Source of the DNA: Pratylenchus scribneri
Taxonomy: Eukaryota > Nematoda > Chromadorea > Rhabditida > Pratylenchidae
NCBI GenBank assembly: GCA_030063045.1
Contig: JAQSEB010000098.1
Coordinates: 1-64,000 of the forward strand
Length of the DNA stretch: 64,000 bases
Reading direction: 5' to 3'
The position numbers were made by a program, and so were the translations under genes. This document shows positions 34,814-46,421 of this stretch, one piece after another. The notes below the pieces were generated by a model. The model saw nothing but the letters and a program-made list of their open reading frames with translations. It was not told the origin of the DNA and did no database searches. Numbering within the stretch: the stretch's first letter is position 1; each line of letters begins with the position of its first letter.

Positions 34814-37800
34814 ATGTCCAACTCTTTGTACCGTTCACCGAGCATGGCCAATGCTGGCGCCCTCTACCGATCGCCCTCGATGAGCGCTTTTGCTGGCGGT
34901 GCCCCATTCGGAGCAATGTAATAATAAAAAAAATTATAATTTTTGATAAGTTAAATTTGAAAATATTTATAAATGAGAAAAAATAAGAAAAAATTTTTTT
35001 AAATCTAAAAAATCAAATAAATTTTTGATTAACATTTATTTTAGTTTTTAATTCTAGAATTCAAATAACTCATCAAAATTTCCAAAATTATTGCATTTTT
35101 AATTTTTCCTCACACATTACAGGTCGGTCGCTGACTTGGGCAGCTTGACCCGCTTGGAGGACAAAATCCGTCTTTTGCAAGAGGACCTCGAAAGTGAACG
35201 CGAGCTGCGCAATCGCGTAAGTGAATTGGCCAAATAATTTTTTAATAAAATTTTCTTATTGAGACATATAATAGGGGTACCGTATAATTAGGTCTAATTT
35301 GATTGGGCATGGGAAATTTATAGCAAAATTTTATGGCCTAAGATCCAATAAATGATGCCATTTGCCAATATACTAGCAAAATTTGGCCATTTAGTACATT
35401 GAAAATGCTCAATTAAAATTGGCTAAATTTAGGGACATAAAATACATTAAAAGAAAATACAACGAAAAAATTATAAAATCTTTCCTATTTTTCAGATTGA
35501 GCGTGAACGAGCCGATCTGAGTGTTCAACTCATTGCATTGACCGATCGCCTTGGTCAGTGGAAAAATTATTTAAATTTTTGTAATTATATTTCCTTCCCT
35601 TTTTTTAGAGGACGCCGAAGGAACAACCGACCAACAAGTCAGAGAGGACAAAAATTAGAAAAATATTAAATTTTTTGAAAAAAAATAATTGAAATTTTCT
35701 TAATTTTTAGAAAATTTTTGAAAAAATCCATTCCCACTAAAGATCGAGGCTAACCGAAAACGTGAAGCCGAATTGCAAAAATTGCGCAAACTGTTGGAAG
35801 AGTCGCAATTGGAGGCGGAGGATGCATTGAATGTGCTTCGCAAAAAGCACAACGATGCATGCTTGGACTACAATGAGCAAATCGAAGGGCTCCAGAAGAA
35901 GAATGCCAAGTCAGTATTCTGAGTATTTTATGAGAGTAAAGGATGGAGTGTTTTCTGTTTTGACCTTATTTTTGTCATATTTGGCCATCTGGGTAAAGCC
36001 AACAATTTCCCACTGTGACCTCTCCCCATGGTAAATACTGGCTTACCATGAATAGAATATATTGAATAAAATGTATGGTCAAAAATACCTTTTTTTTTAA
36101 ATTACCTCGGTGAAATTGAATTCTTTTCAGATTAATAATTTTTATGAAAATTGGGCAATCTAGTAAAATTAGGCTTCATAGTGAACTTTTTGAGATCAGT
36201 TTTAAGGCTGGGTTTTCCAATAATTTGGGATATTTTAGCATTGTAAACTTCTTTTAACTCAATTTAGCGAACCAATTGCCTAAGGATTAGATAAAATTTG
36301 TTTAAAAAATGTCTACAAATTAAGACGGTAGATCTAAAATCTTTCCAATTTTTGAGGGATTGGGTTTATAAATTTCCAATGGAATATTAAAAGAGCATAT
36401 TTTAGAATTATGTATTAATTCCGTATTTCCATTCGTATCACTCACATTTTTTTAATTAGAAGTATCATTCATTAAATTCCACCATTTTTTAAAGGATCGA
36501 CCGTGAGCGCCAGCGCCTCCAGCATGAAGTTATTGAGTTGACCGCCACCATTGACCAAGTCCAAAAGGAGAAGGTCAGAAAAGCTTAAGAGGAATTTAAA
36601 CTTAATTCTAATAAAATTTTAAGCATGCCGCCGAGAAAGCAGCCGAACGTTTCGAGGCCCAAGCCATCGATTTGGCCAACAAGGTGGAGGACTTGAACAA
36701 ACATGTGAACGATTTAGCCCAACAACGCCAACGCCTTCAGGCCGAGAATAACGGTGAGCTAATTAAGAATAATTAAGTAAAGGATAAAAATTGCCAATTC
36801 GGCGAAGATGCATATAAGATTACAGTAATTACAATTAGTAATCTAATTGATTTCTAATTAATTAATGAGTCAGAATATTGTCAAATCCATCGGTAATCAC
36901 TAAAGTAGTTAATGTTTCCATGCCCAGCGCTTTTAATCATTCACAATCCCTTGGAGTACATTTATATCAAATCAATTTTAATAGAATGGCTCTATTCTCT
37001 TTCTAGGGCCTTTGATTCTTTTTGGGGTTTTTAAGATAAGATAAACTCTGTAAGCCGATATCATTGAATAATTTAGAGATATCCTGAGAATTAACTTTAT
37101 CGGTATTCGAAATGCCAACTTTGAATCAATACTCAATAAATATTAAAAATTTTCGGGAGAATTACAAGTAATTTTCAAGATTGAAGAATACCCAAATTCA
37201 GCTAGTTAATTCAATTTGAATCAAATATAAACCGAACTGAAATCTAGCTACTGGAGATAGTTTAATATTAATTTTATTTTACTTTACAATTATATTTTCT
37301 TCCTATTCTAAAATTTTCTCCATTCCAATTGAAGATTTGCTCAAGGAAGTGCACGACCAAAAAGTGCAATTGGACAATTTGCAACATGTCAAATACCAAC
37401 TGGCCCAACAACTCGAAGAGGCCCGTCGTCGTTTGGAAGATGCTGAACGTGAACGATCCCAAATGCAAGCCCAATTGCATCAAGTTCAACTTGAGTTGGA
37501 CGCCGTGCGAACCGCCTTGGACGAGGAATCCGCCGCACGATCGGTGAGTATCATAAAATTAATTTTGAAGACTGTTTGGTTTGTTTAATTCGGTTACCTA
37601 TAGTTCTGTTTATCAGCATAATTTTAGTACTGAATTAGAAAATTTTCTATCAAATTTCTTAGAATTCATTTAAATAAGTTATTTTTAATGGAAAAAATAC
37701 ACATTCTTTTACTTGGGAAATTTGTGAGCATTGTTTTATATAAAATAAAAAAAATACAATAATGGTTAAAAATTCTATATTTGATACATTTTTTCATTAC

Positions 37801-40800
37801 GTTTGATGCCTTTATCATCAATCATCTCACTTATTAGCTAATATTTAAGTTATAGTAAGAAGTCGTAAAAAACAAATTAATCAAATAGTTCATTTTTTGA
37901 AATTTTCTATTTTATTTAAATAAATTAAATATAAAAAATGGATTGCCTTGATCAATAATAATTTTTTCGCTTTAATCAAAACCCTTCCTTAATCTTATTA
38001 TTTCTATTGTTCAATACAAAAATTTCATAAAATTCCTTTATAGGAAGCTGAACATAAACTCTCGCTGGCCAATACGGAAATTTCACAATGGAAGAGCAAA
38101 TTCGACGCCGAAGTTGCACTTCACCACGAAGAAGTGGAGGATTTGCGCAAGAAGATGATGCAAAAACAGGCGGAATACGAGGAGCAAATCGAAATTTCGC
38201 TTCAGAAAATTTCCCAATTGGAGAAGGCCAAATCCCGATTGCAATCCGAAGTAAACACTAAAAGTTAAAAAAATAAATCAAAATTTCGGGCCTTAGGTCG
38301 AAGTGCTGATTGTGGATTTGGAGAAGGCCCAAAACACGATTGCCATTTTGGAACGTGCCAAAGAGCAATTGGAACGCACTGTGGCCGAATTGAAGCAACG
38401 CATCGACGAATTGACAGTCGAATTGGAGAACACGTGAGCCAAAAATATTTTCGAAAATTTTTTTAAAAATTAATTAATATAGTCAACGCGAATTGCGCGG
38501 TGCATTGGCTGAGTTGCAGAAGATGAAACATCTTTACGAAAAGGCAGTCGAACAAAAGGAGGCATTGGCTCGCGAGAACAAGAAATTGCAAGGTAAATAC
38601 ATATTTCAGAATTCGAATTTAGATTAATTCTGAAAACGCAAATTAGAATTTAATTAACTCTGAAATAATAAATAAGAATTCCGTATAATAACTTTAAATT
38701 AATAATTAATTAAATTATCAAATTAAAGACGACTTGCACGAAGCAAAGGAGGCCTTGGCCGATGCCAACCGCAAATTGCACGAATTGGACTTGGAAAATG
38801 CCCGTTTGGCTGGCGAAATTCGCGAACTCCAAACTGCTCTCAAGGCATGTTTTTTTATCAGCAATATTTCAATAATTTTGAAAAATTAATTGTAATTTTA
38901 GGAAGCGGATGCCGCTCGCCGTGATGCCGAAAATCGTGCCCATCGTGCTCTGGCCGAATTGCAAGCATTGCGCATTGAAATGGAACGCCGCTTGCAAGAG
39001 AAGGAAGAGGAGATTGAGAATTTGCGAAAGAATATGCAATTCGAAATTGATCGTCTGACCGCAGCATTGGCCGATGCTGAAGCCCGAATGAAGGCGGAAA
39101 TTTCGCGCCTGAAGAAGAAATACCAAGCGGAAATTGCTGAATTGGAAATGACCATTGGTGAGTTGGAAAATTTTTTGGGAAATAAATTATAAATTAAAAT
39201 TAATTTTTTGAAAAAAAAATAAATAAATAATGTTAAAATAACAATTATAAATTCTAGACAACTTGAACCGTGCCAACATCGAAGCACAGAAGACCATCAA
39301 GAAGCAGAGTGAACAACTCAAAGTGTTGCAAGCCAGCTTGGAGGACACCCAACGTCAACTCCAACAAACCCTCGACCAATACGCTTTGGCCCAACGCAAA
39401 GTGTCGGCGCTGGCTGCCGAATTGGAGGAATGCAAGACGGCATTGGACAATGCTGTGCGTGCACGGAAACAAGCAGAAATGGACTTGGAAGAGGCACATG
39501 GCCGAATCAACGATTTGCAATCCATCAACAACAATTTGACGGCAATCAAGAACAAGCTGGAAACGGAGTTGTCCACTGCGCAAGCCGATTTGGACGAGGC
39601 CACCAAAGAGGTGAGTGGGTGATAAGCATTTGGAGAGTGGATACTGGATATGTCGATTTGCTGCAAGCAAAAGAAATTTATTTGTTTTTGATGTTTTTTA
39701 ATTTACAAAAATTTAAAAAAAAAATAAATTTTAATTAAAATAATTCATTTTTGATTGATTTTCATTGACAAAAAATTGAAACAATAAAATTGCTAAAATT
39801 ATATAAAAATTAGAATACATATTTAATGTCTAATTCAATAATTTTTAATGTATTAAAATTAAATTGAAAGAAATTTCTATAAAAAAATCAAAGAAAAATG
39901 CTGAATAGTAAATCGGATTTATCCACTATAAATTAGGCGGGAATGAATTTTATGAAATAATTTTTTTAATTTTTCAGTTGCACGCTGCCGATGAACGGTT
40001 GGCCACTTTTTTAATTAATTTAAAATAAATTTTTAAAAATGGTTGCCAAATTTTTAGTGCCAACCGCGCTCTTGCCGACGCTGCTCGCGCCGTCGAGCAG
40101 TTGCATGAGGAGCAAGAGCATTCAATGAAGATTGACGCATTGCGCAAATCCCTGGAGGAACAGGTCAAACAATTGCAAGTGCAAATCCAGGAGGCCGAGG
40201 CCGCTGCTCTGTTGGGCGGAAAGCGTGTCATCGCCAAGTTGGAGACTCGCATTCGCGATTTGGAGACTGCATTGGACGAGGAGACCCGTCGCCACAAGGA
40301 GACCCAGAATGCTTTGCGCAAGAAGGATCGCCGCATCAAGTATTATTTCTTTCCTCTGTGATTAAAAATTCGTGGAATTTAGAATTTTGATTTTTAAATT
40401 CCAGATTTTAATATTTCAGAATTAATCAGAATAAACATATTTTAATTTTTCGGAAAAATTAATCAAAAAATTCTGTTTTTGCATTTTAAAATTAATCAGA
40501 ATTCGTATTATTTTTGATTCAAATCCCATTTCCTCACAGGGAAATGCAAATGCAAATCGATGAGGAGCACAAGAACTTTGTGATGGCAACCGACACCGCC
40601 GACCGTCTTCTGGAGAAATTGAACATCCAGAAGCGCCAACTGGGCGAAGCGGTTCGTTTACAAATTGACTTAAAACCTAAATTAAATATTGTTTACATTT
40701 TCCAGGAAGCCGTCACAATGCAAAACTTGCAACGTGTGCGCCGATACCAACGCGAGCTGGAAGATGCCGAAGGACGGGCTGATCAAGCTGAGAGCAGGTA

Positions 40801-41983
40801 TTGATAAAATCATGATGGCAAATGGGGGTCGGTCAACAGCAAAACGAAAAAAAATTCTTGTAAGCAGCTGAATACAATGTGTTTTCGATTAAATTAAGAA
40901 AAATGTGTTTTCGATTAAATTAAGAAAATGTGTTTTCGATTAACTAAGAAAAATGTGTTTTCGATTAAATTAAGAAAATGTGTTTTCGATTAAATTAAGA
41001 AAATGTGTTTTCGATTGACTAAGAAAAATGTGTTTTCGATTAACTAAAATAAATATGTTTTCGATTGACTAAGAAAAATGTATTTTCGATTCACTAAGAA
41101 AAATGTGTTTGCGATTAAGAAAAATGTGTTTTCGTTTAAGCCATAAGTAAAATTTGTTTTCTATAAGCCATAAGTAAAATTTGTTTTCGATTAAGTAATA
41201 AGTAAAATGTGTTTTCGATTAACTAAGAAGTGTTTTCGTTTTACTAAGAAAAATGTGTTTTCGGTTAACTAAGAAAATGTGTCTTCGATTAACTAAGTAA
41301 AATGTGTTTTCGATTAACTAAATAAAATGTGTTTTCTATTAAGAAAAATGTGTTTTCGATTAAGTAATAAGTAAAATGTGTTTTCGATTAACTAAGTAAA
41401 ATGTGTTTTCGATTAACTAAGAAAAATGTGTTTTCGGTTAACTAAGAAAAATGTGTTTTCGATTAAGTATGTTTCGATTAAGTAATAAATAAAATGTGTT
41501 TTCGATTAACTAAGAAAAATGTGTTTTCGCTTAACTAAGAAAAATGTTTTTTTTTTCGATTAACTAAGAAAAATGTGTTTTCGATTAAGTATGTTTCGAT
41601 TAAGTAATAAATAAAATGTGTTTTCGATTAACTAAGAAAAATGTGTTTTCGATTAACTAAGAAAAATGTGTTTTCGCTTAACTAAGAAAAATGTTTTTTT
41701 TTCGATTAACTAAGAAAAATGTGTTTTCGATTAATTCGACTCTTTTTTTCTAAAATATAATTTTTCAAAATTATATTTTCGATTATAATAATGACTCGTA
41801 TTAAGTAAGATCATTCTTATCCTTACCCAAGAAATTCTACATATAAAATTAATAAAATTAAATATTATAAAAAAATTCCAAAAAATTTTCAGCCTTCACC
41901 TGATCCGTGCCAAGCATCGCAGCTCCGTCGTAACCAACAAAAGCAACTCACCAAAGGTCTACGTGCTTGAGGACGAACAATAG
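34814..41983 (+). CDS. unc-15: Paramyosin (thick-filament core protein), 881 aa, 19 exons
   Basis: Exons: 34814-34917, 35123-35216, 35496-35553, 35609-35637, 35743-35909, 36495-36573, 36624-36753, 37335-37543, 38044-38250, 38297-38433, 38483-38592, 38729-38844, 38902-39157, 39258-39610, 39978-39997, 40058-40339, 40540-40651, 40706-40797, 41893-41983; total 2646 nt. A short non-helical head ([20 protein letters not shown]) with the SLYRSPS repeat is followed by a continuous heptad coiled coil, then a short tail ending VYVLEDEQ. Length and order match nematode UNC-15 (about 870-880 aa). It packs with myosin in the core of invertebrate muscle thick filaments; head serines are known phosphorylation sites. 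Two peculiarities: the intron after 38844 starts GC instead of GT, and the last intron (40798-41892) is largely a minisatellite. Exon 5 has a weak acceptor (actaaag). Identity is secure. Confidence 0.97.
40865..41735. repeat. About 24-bp minisatellite in the last paramyosin intron
   Basis: The unit is roughly AAAATGTGTTTTCGATTAAC plus TAAG, with unit length varying between 22 and 26 bp and about 33 copies. A few longer units carry AAGTAATAAGT. It occupies most of intron 40798-41892. Confidence 0.92.
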
Positions 41984-43518
41984 ACGAACATAGAAACGCG
42001 CGAAGAATTTGTGAATAACATCAATGAACGACGAGGACTGACTGACTGACCCCACCTCCTTTTCCCTTTCTTTTTACCACATAAATCAATAGCAGAGCAA
42101 TCATTTTTTTAAAAATTTTAACGTTATTGGAAAATATAAAAATATTTTTATGAAAATTTTAATCAAAAAACCATATCTCTGCTATTGATCCCATTAAAAT
42201 GGAACATGAAATTTTATCATGTTTCCATTGAACAAGTGCCTAGTCATCCATCCCATATTCATCACATCATCATCAAAATTCTCTTCATCTCATCATTTTT
42301 ATTCTCTTCATTTTTTGCATTTTTTCTCTCAAAGCAACCACGGTTTTATTTTTTTTCATTTTTGCTTTCAGTATATTCAAATAGAATTGCTTTAAAATAC
42401 ACACACATTTTATTGTGTCAAAATTTTTTGATTGATCATTTTTCATTATAATTTTTTTTTGTTTATTTTTCAATCCTTTGTTTTCACCACACCACATAAA
42501 CATTCCACTTATAGGGGAATTTCACACAAAATAAACTTTTCAAAAAATTGGCACAATAATGTGCTCTCAAAAAACAATGTGTGAACCCCGTGGAATTGTC
42601 TCAAAATACATATACAAATAAAATTGTCACCCAATTTTATAAAAAATTGTAAACCATCTCGGCGACAACACAAAAATGTACGGCGCGCGGCAGCTCAACA
42701 ACAACAAAATCAACAACAAAATGCAGCACAAAATCAGGTTCAACAACGAATTAAGCAGCAGCAAGCAACACATTTTACACAAAATATAATAATCACACCA
42801 CTTACCGACCGTATTTAATCAAAAACACAATACACCAACATTATATGTAAACAATTTTTTCTTTTTTTTTATTCACAAACATATGATGTTGTTTTTTGTC
42901 GGTGCCACCAATAATAAACATTTAAGTAGAATTATGTGTTGAAATTTGAATTTGAAGTCCAATTAGAGATTAGAAAGAAATTAAAATGCGAACGAAATTT
43001 TACAATTTGAGTAGGTAAAAAAAATCTCATAAAATTTATTTTTCTGCATTCATTAAATCAATGATAATTTTATTAAATGCCGAAATTGGATTTTTAAAAA
43101 TTATAATTTATAAATTTCACTGAATTTCTGTTGTCCATCCGGTCATGGAACCAAATGAAGTTGGTCCCAAAATTCCTCTATTAGTGGCCCTGGGGCTATT
43201 TTTTCCAGAAATCCTCCAAAGAGCGATGATTTATTAAATGGGGGCTTCTACTAAGGGGATGGGAGCGGCAATGAAATACGGCAATAGAGGAAATACAGTA
43301 TTAATATTCATTCTCACTCATCAATCGGGATCCTCCGGAGCCCGGATGTCGGGGTCCAACCCTACTGCAAATACAAATTTGGTTTTTCTAAAAAATGCAT
43401 TTTTTATCTTTCCTGAAAATACAATGTTTTCTAGAAATAAGGAAATTCTTTTGGAGTAGTAAATTTTTGCGATTTAAAATTTTGAATTATTAAATTTCGA
43501 ATTATTTTTAAATTAATT
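41984..43518 (+). other. Paramyosin 3' region and intergenic DNA, with a CAA-rich open frame
   Basis: The 3' UTR starts at 41984; AATAAA signals occur near 42530 and 42616. At 42624-42818 a 64-codon frame contains a Gln/Asn-rich stretch from CAA repeats (AAAQQQQNQQQNAAQNQ). It could be 3' UTR, an alternative 3' end or a separate small gene; codon evidence is weak. Beyond 42830 nothing is recognised. Confidence 0.4.
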
Positions 43519-43728
43519 TAAGGGAAGTTTTCCGCTTATTTCACAAGCTTTTCTTGACCTTTTTCGTAGTGAAATGTCCATAGGAGTATTGAATTTGAAC
43601 GAAGGATTTTCGCATTTGGCTGCCAATTTTCAATCTCTTAGCCAGTCTTTGGACATTTCGCCCATATCGAGATGCATTGTTAGCATCCTTCAAAAAAGGA
43701 ACAATTGATGTTGCGCCGACTTCAAAAT
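43519..43728 (+). pseudogene. Decayed last exon of an Srd-like receptor
   Basis: The DNA matches the last exon of the two receptor genes (24727-24951 and 29327-29542) along most of its length: a Phe-Pro-Leu-Ile-Ser start, then Met-Ser-Ile-Gly, a Leu-Asn-Glu-Gly-Phe segment, and the NP/YR region only at the DNA level. Frame is lost by small deletions, notably near 43575 and 43608. No other exons of this copy were found nearby, so it is a lone relic. Confidence 0.8.
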
Positions 43729-44013
43729 GAAGAAAAAAAATTCCGATATTATTCCATTTAATTCGTCATTTTTGTTTATTGTATCTTTTCTGAAAAAAAT
43801 ATTTTACAAAATATTAAGAAAAAAAGATAGAAATCATTTATGTTTGAATAATTCTGAAATTTCCATTGATAGATAAAGTTTTTGGATCTAAAATAAACTT
43901 TTGGAACCGTAACAATCTTTTCGGCATTTTCAATAATTTTTCGACAATTTGAATGTTTTTTTTCTTTTAAAAATACTATAGATATTCATTATTCGTAATA
44001 TTATATTTTTTTA
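43729..44013. other. AT-rich stretch, no gene seen
   Basis: Downstream of the receptor relic. It includes a weak hairpin-family trace (TTTCGGCATTTTCAATAATT). Nothing is coding. Confidence 0.4.
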
Positions 44014-44409
44014 GGATGGTATTTAATTTTGCGAAAAAAACATTGAAAATTGCGAAAAAAACATTGAAAATTGCGAAAAGTTTATAACGGTTTAGTGGTT
44101 TGTTCTAGACCCCCAAACCTTATATCCAATCGATAGATCTCGTCAAGACGCGTCAATTGGTATATATTTTGTCGTGGCTTGATGAAAAATTAAGGGTTTT
44201 AAACCACTTAAACCGCTTAATGGGGTTTGGTTCAAAACCAATTAAACCATGACAAATTATATACCATTCGATGCGTCTTGATGAGCTCTATCCAATGGTA
44301 TATAGTTTGTGAATTTTGGACAAACCACTAAACCGTTATAAACTTTTCGCAATTTTCAATACTCTTTTCGCAATTTTCAATTTTTTTTTCGCAATTTTAA
44401 ATATTTCCC
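44014..44409. repeat. Hairpin MITE, family 1, best-preserved copy
   Basis: It runs from GGATGGTATTTAATTTTGCG to the inverse of GGGGAAATATTTAAAATTGCG, folding almost end to end around a centre near 44205. ACATTGAAAATTGCGAAAA is repeated in tandem at the left end. The core pair is GACGCGTCAATTGG and CCATTCGATGCGTCTTGATG. Confidence 0.88.
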
Positions 44410-44462
44410 CTTATTTTTTAAAAAAATTGAGAAAAATAAAAAAAAATAGTAAGAAAATTGTC

Positions 44463-44753
44463 CTAAAAAGCACATTTATTCGTTTTTAATTCATCCGCTC
44501 TATTTGTGTTCATGTTTTCCTCGGATATATAAACATCCATTTGACTTTAAATAAATTCCTTTAATTGGGCATCTTCCACCATTGATCGATCGCTTTTGGC
44601 AAGTCAAATATAAATTCAATGTTCGTTGTCTACGATGAATTGATGTAAAGCCAAATTTGCTAGGCCATATTCCGCTTCTAAAGTTATTTTTGCTAATTTT
44701 CGCACGAAAAGGCCACACATTGCCGAGATGGTCCACAAAATCATCTCCAACAT
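44463..44753 (-). pseudogene. Relic open frame with three in-frame stops
   Basis: Read from 44753 downward, the frame starts MLEMILWTISAMCGLFVRKL and continues AKITLEAEYGLANLALHQ before TGA. After two TGA and one TAA it ends ENMNTNRADELKTNKCAF and a stop. It is protein-like on both sides of the stops and has no convincing introns to remove them. I do not recognise the family. It could be a decayed gene or chance. Confidence 0.35.
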
Positions 44754-44927
44754 TTTGAGGTGTTTTCTTTAATTTTTTTCTCTCTAATTTATTTTTTCAT
44801 TCATCGGTTCTATTGCAGTTTACGGGCTGGAAGGGAAAAAGGGTGAAGATGAAGAAGAAGAGATGAAGCTGAAAATGATCTTATTCATCATTCTCATCAT
44901 TAATTTTTCCTTCTTCATCTTCCTCAG

Positions 44928-45637
44928 CAGGGCTGGGTATCGTATCGTATATCGTTATCGTATATCGTGAAATATCGTGTTTTTGGCACATATCGTTTAT
45001 CGTTATCGTCTATCGTTTTTCCGGGATTATCGTGCGAAATACACCCCCTAAAAATGACTTTTCGGAAGAAAATTTTTTTTGATTTTTTGAGGACAAAGCC
45101 ATTTTTGGCTTGAATTTTTCCTTGGCAGGGCCAATTTTAAATTAAAATTTTCCCTCGACGAGGCCATTTTTTGGTAATTTTATTTGGCCATAGCTCAAAT
45201 TGGCTCTATAATTAAAATTTTATGCAATTTTTGTATCGATTATTTAAAATAATAGTACAAAAAATTAGAAATCTGGCCCTTCTTCCCTCATCAGATAATT
45301 TTGGCTAAATGCTAAAGGCCTGCTGGACTATTAGCTGCTTATAATCAGGCTTTTTGTTTTTTTTTAAACAGCTAGACAATATTTTATTAATTTAAGAAAG
45401 GGTTTGAAAATTGTAAACGTTAAAAAAATTTCTTTTTCATCAGCACTATTAAAAAATTTTGATTTTAATTACTTAGAAAAAAAATTTTAAAATTAATCGT
45501 TATCGTTATCGTTTATCGTGAAATATCGTGTTTTTGGCCCATTTTTTTATCGTATCGTAATCGTGATCGTGTTTTGGAAACCTATCGTTTATCGTTATCG
45601 TGTATCGTTTTTTATTTTTCGATTTTGCCCAGCCCTG
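44928..45637. mobile_element. hAT-like MITE, TATCGTTATCG family
   Basis: A 710-bp element with ends CAGGGCTGGGTATCGTATCG and TTTGCCCAGCCCTG. Subterminal zones on both sides consist of ATCGTTATCGT and TATCGTG words; the middle is AT-rich and carries the dispersed phrase TTTGGCCATAGCTCAAAT. The flanks (TTCCTCAG and GACTAGAT) do not match, so no target duplication is visible. Confidence 0.8.
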
Positions 45638-45730
45638 GACTAGATGAGACAATTTTCCACGAACCAAACAACGTTGTTATTCAAGGTTTGAATTGATTAA
45701 AATATAATAAAAATATTTAATTAAAATTAA

Positions 45731-45916
45731 GTATCCGAAAAAGTCAAAAGAGGAAAAGGGAAACCATATAGAATTTGGAAACAATTTGATAATATTGCGC
45801 AATACAATGAATTTTGGGAACAAGAGAAAAATAAATGGAGAAAAAATTGCGGTGACAAATCATTGAAGGATGGGCTTACACATTTAGGAATAAGCTCAAA
45901 TTTGATGAATTCATGA
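45731..45916 (+). pseudogene. Short relic frame of unknown origin
   Basis: A 62-codon frame (VSEKVKRGKGKPYRIWKQFD at the start, CGDKSLKDGLTHLGISSN near the end) looks protein-like and is closed by a stop. The W...C spacing after GKPYRIW is loosely reminiscent of FLYWCH-type zinc fingers of Mutator-like transposons, but key residues are not complete. Very tentative. Confidence 0.25.
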
Positions 45917-46421
45917 AAGTTGGCCCTGATATTCTTCAGGATTGGAGCACAAATTCGACTGTATTATTTATATTTATGCAAAATTTTATTAATTTTTATT
46001 TAGAAAGCTGCCACATTTCCAACAATAAGCCCAAAACTTTATAAGGAGACATATTCTAAATTGTTTGCGGAGAAAACACTTTTATGGGGTATATTTTCTT
46101 TTGGATAAATCTTATTTGAATAATTAAAATCAGTTTCAAATTTAATTTTAAACTACAAATTGCTTATCCTAGTTTATTGCCTAAACTTCATCCACAATCA
46201 TTATTTATCCACTAGAAGAGATTGCTATGGTAAATGATCAGCAGAGGCAAACAATGTTGACTCCTCTCTGGCCCTAAGTCAAATCCCCGATGTCCTTTAA
46301 ATTGTTATGTGATTTTATGCTGAATTAAATCTGAAAATTGACAAAGTATCTTGGAAAAAATATCGGATTGTTTAAATTCATTTATTCTTTTCCAAATTTC
46401 CAATTTTCTGTTCTCTTCAAT

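Noticed and set aside
43300..43380. Possible tRNA-like fold around GGATCCTCCGGAGCCCGGATG
   Set aside because: No acceptor stem pairing or T-arm GTTCRA box in the right place.
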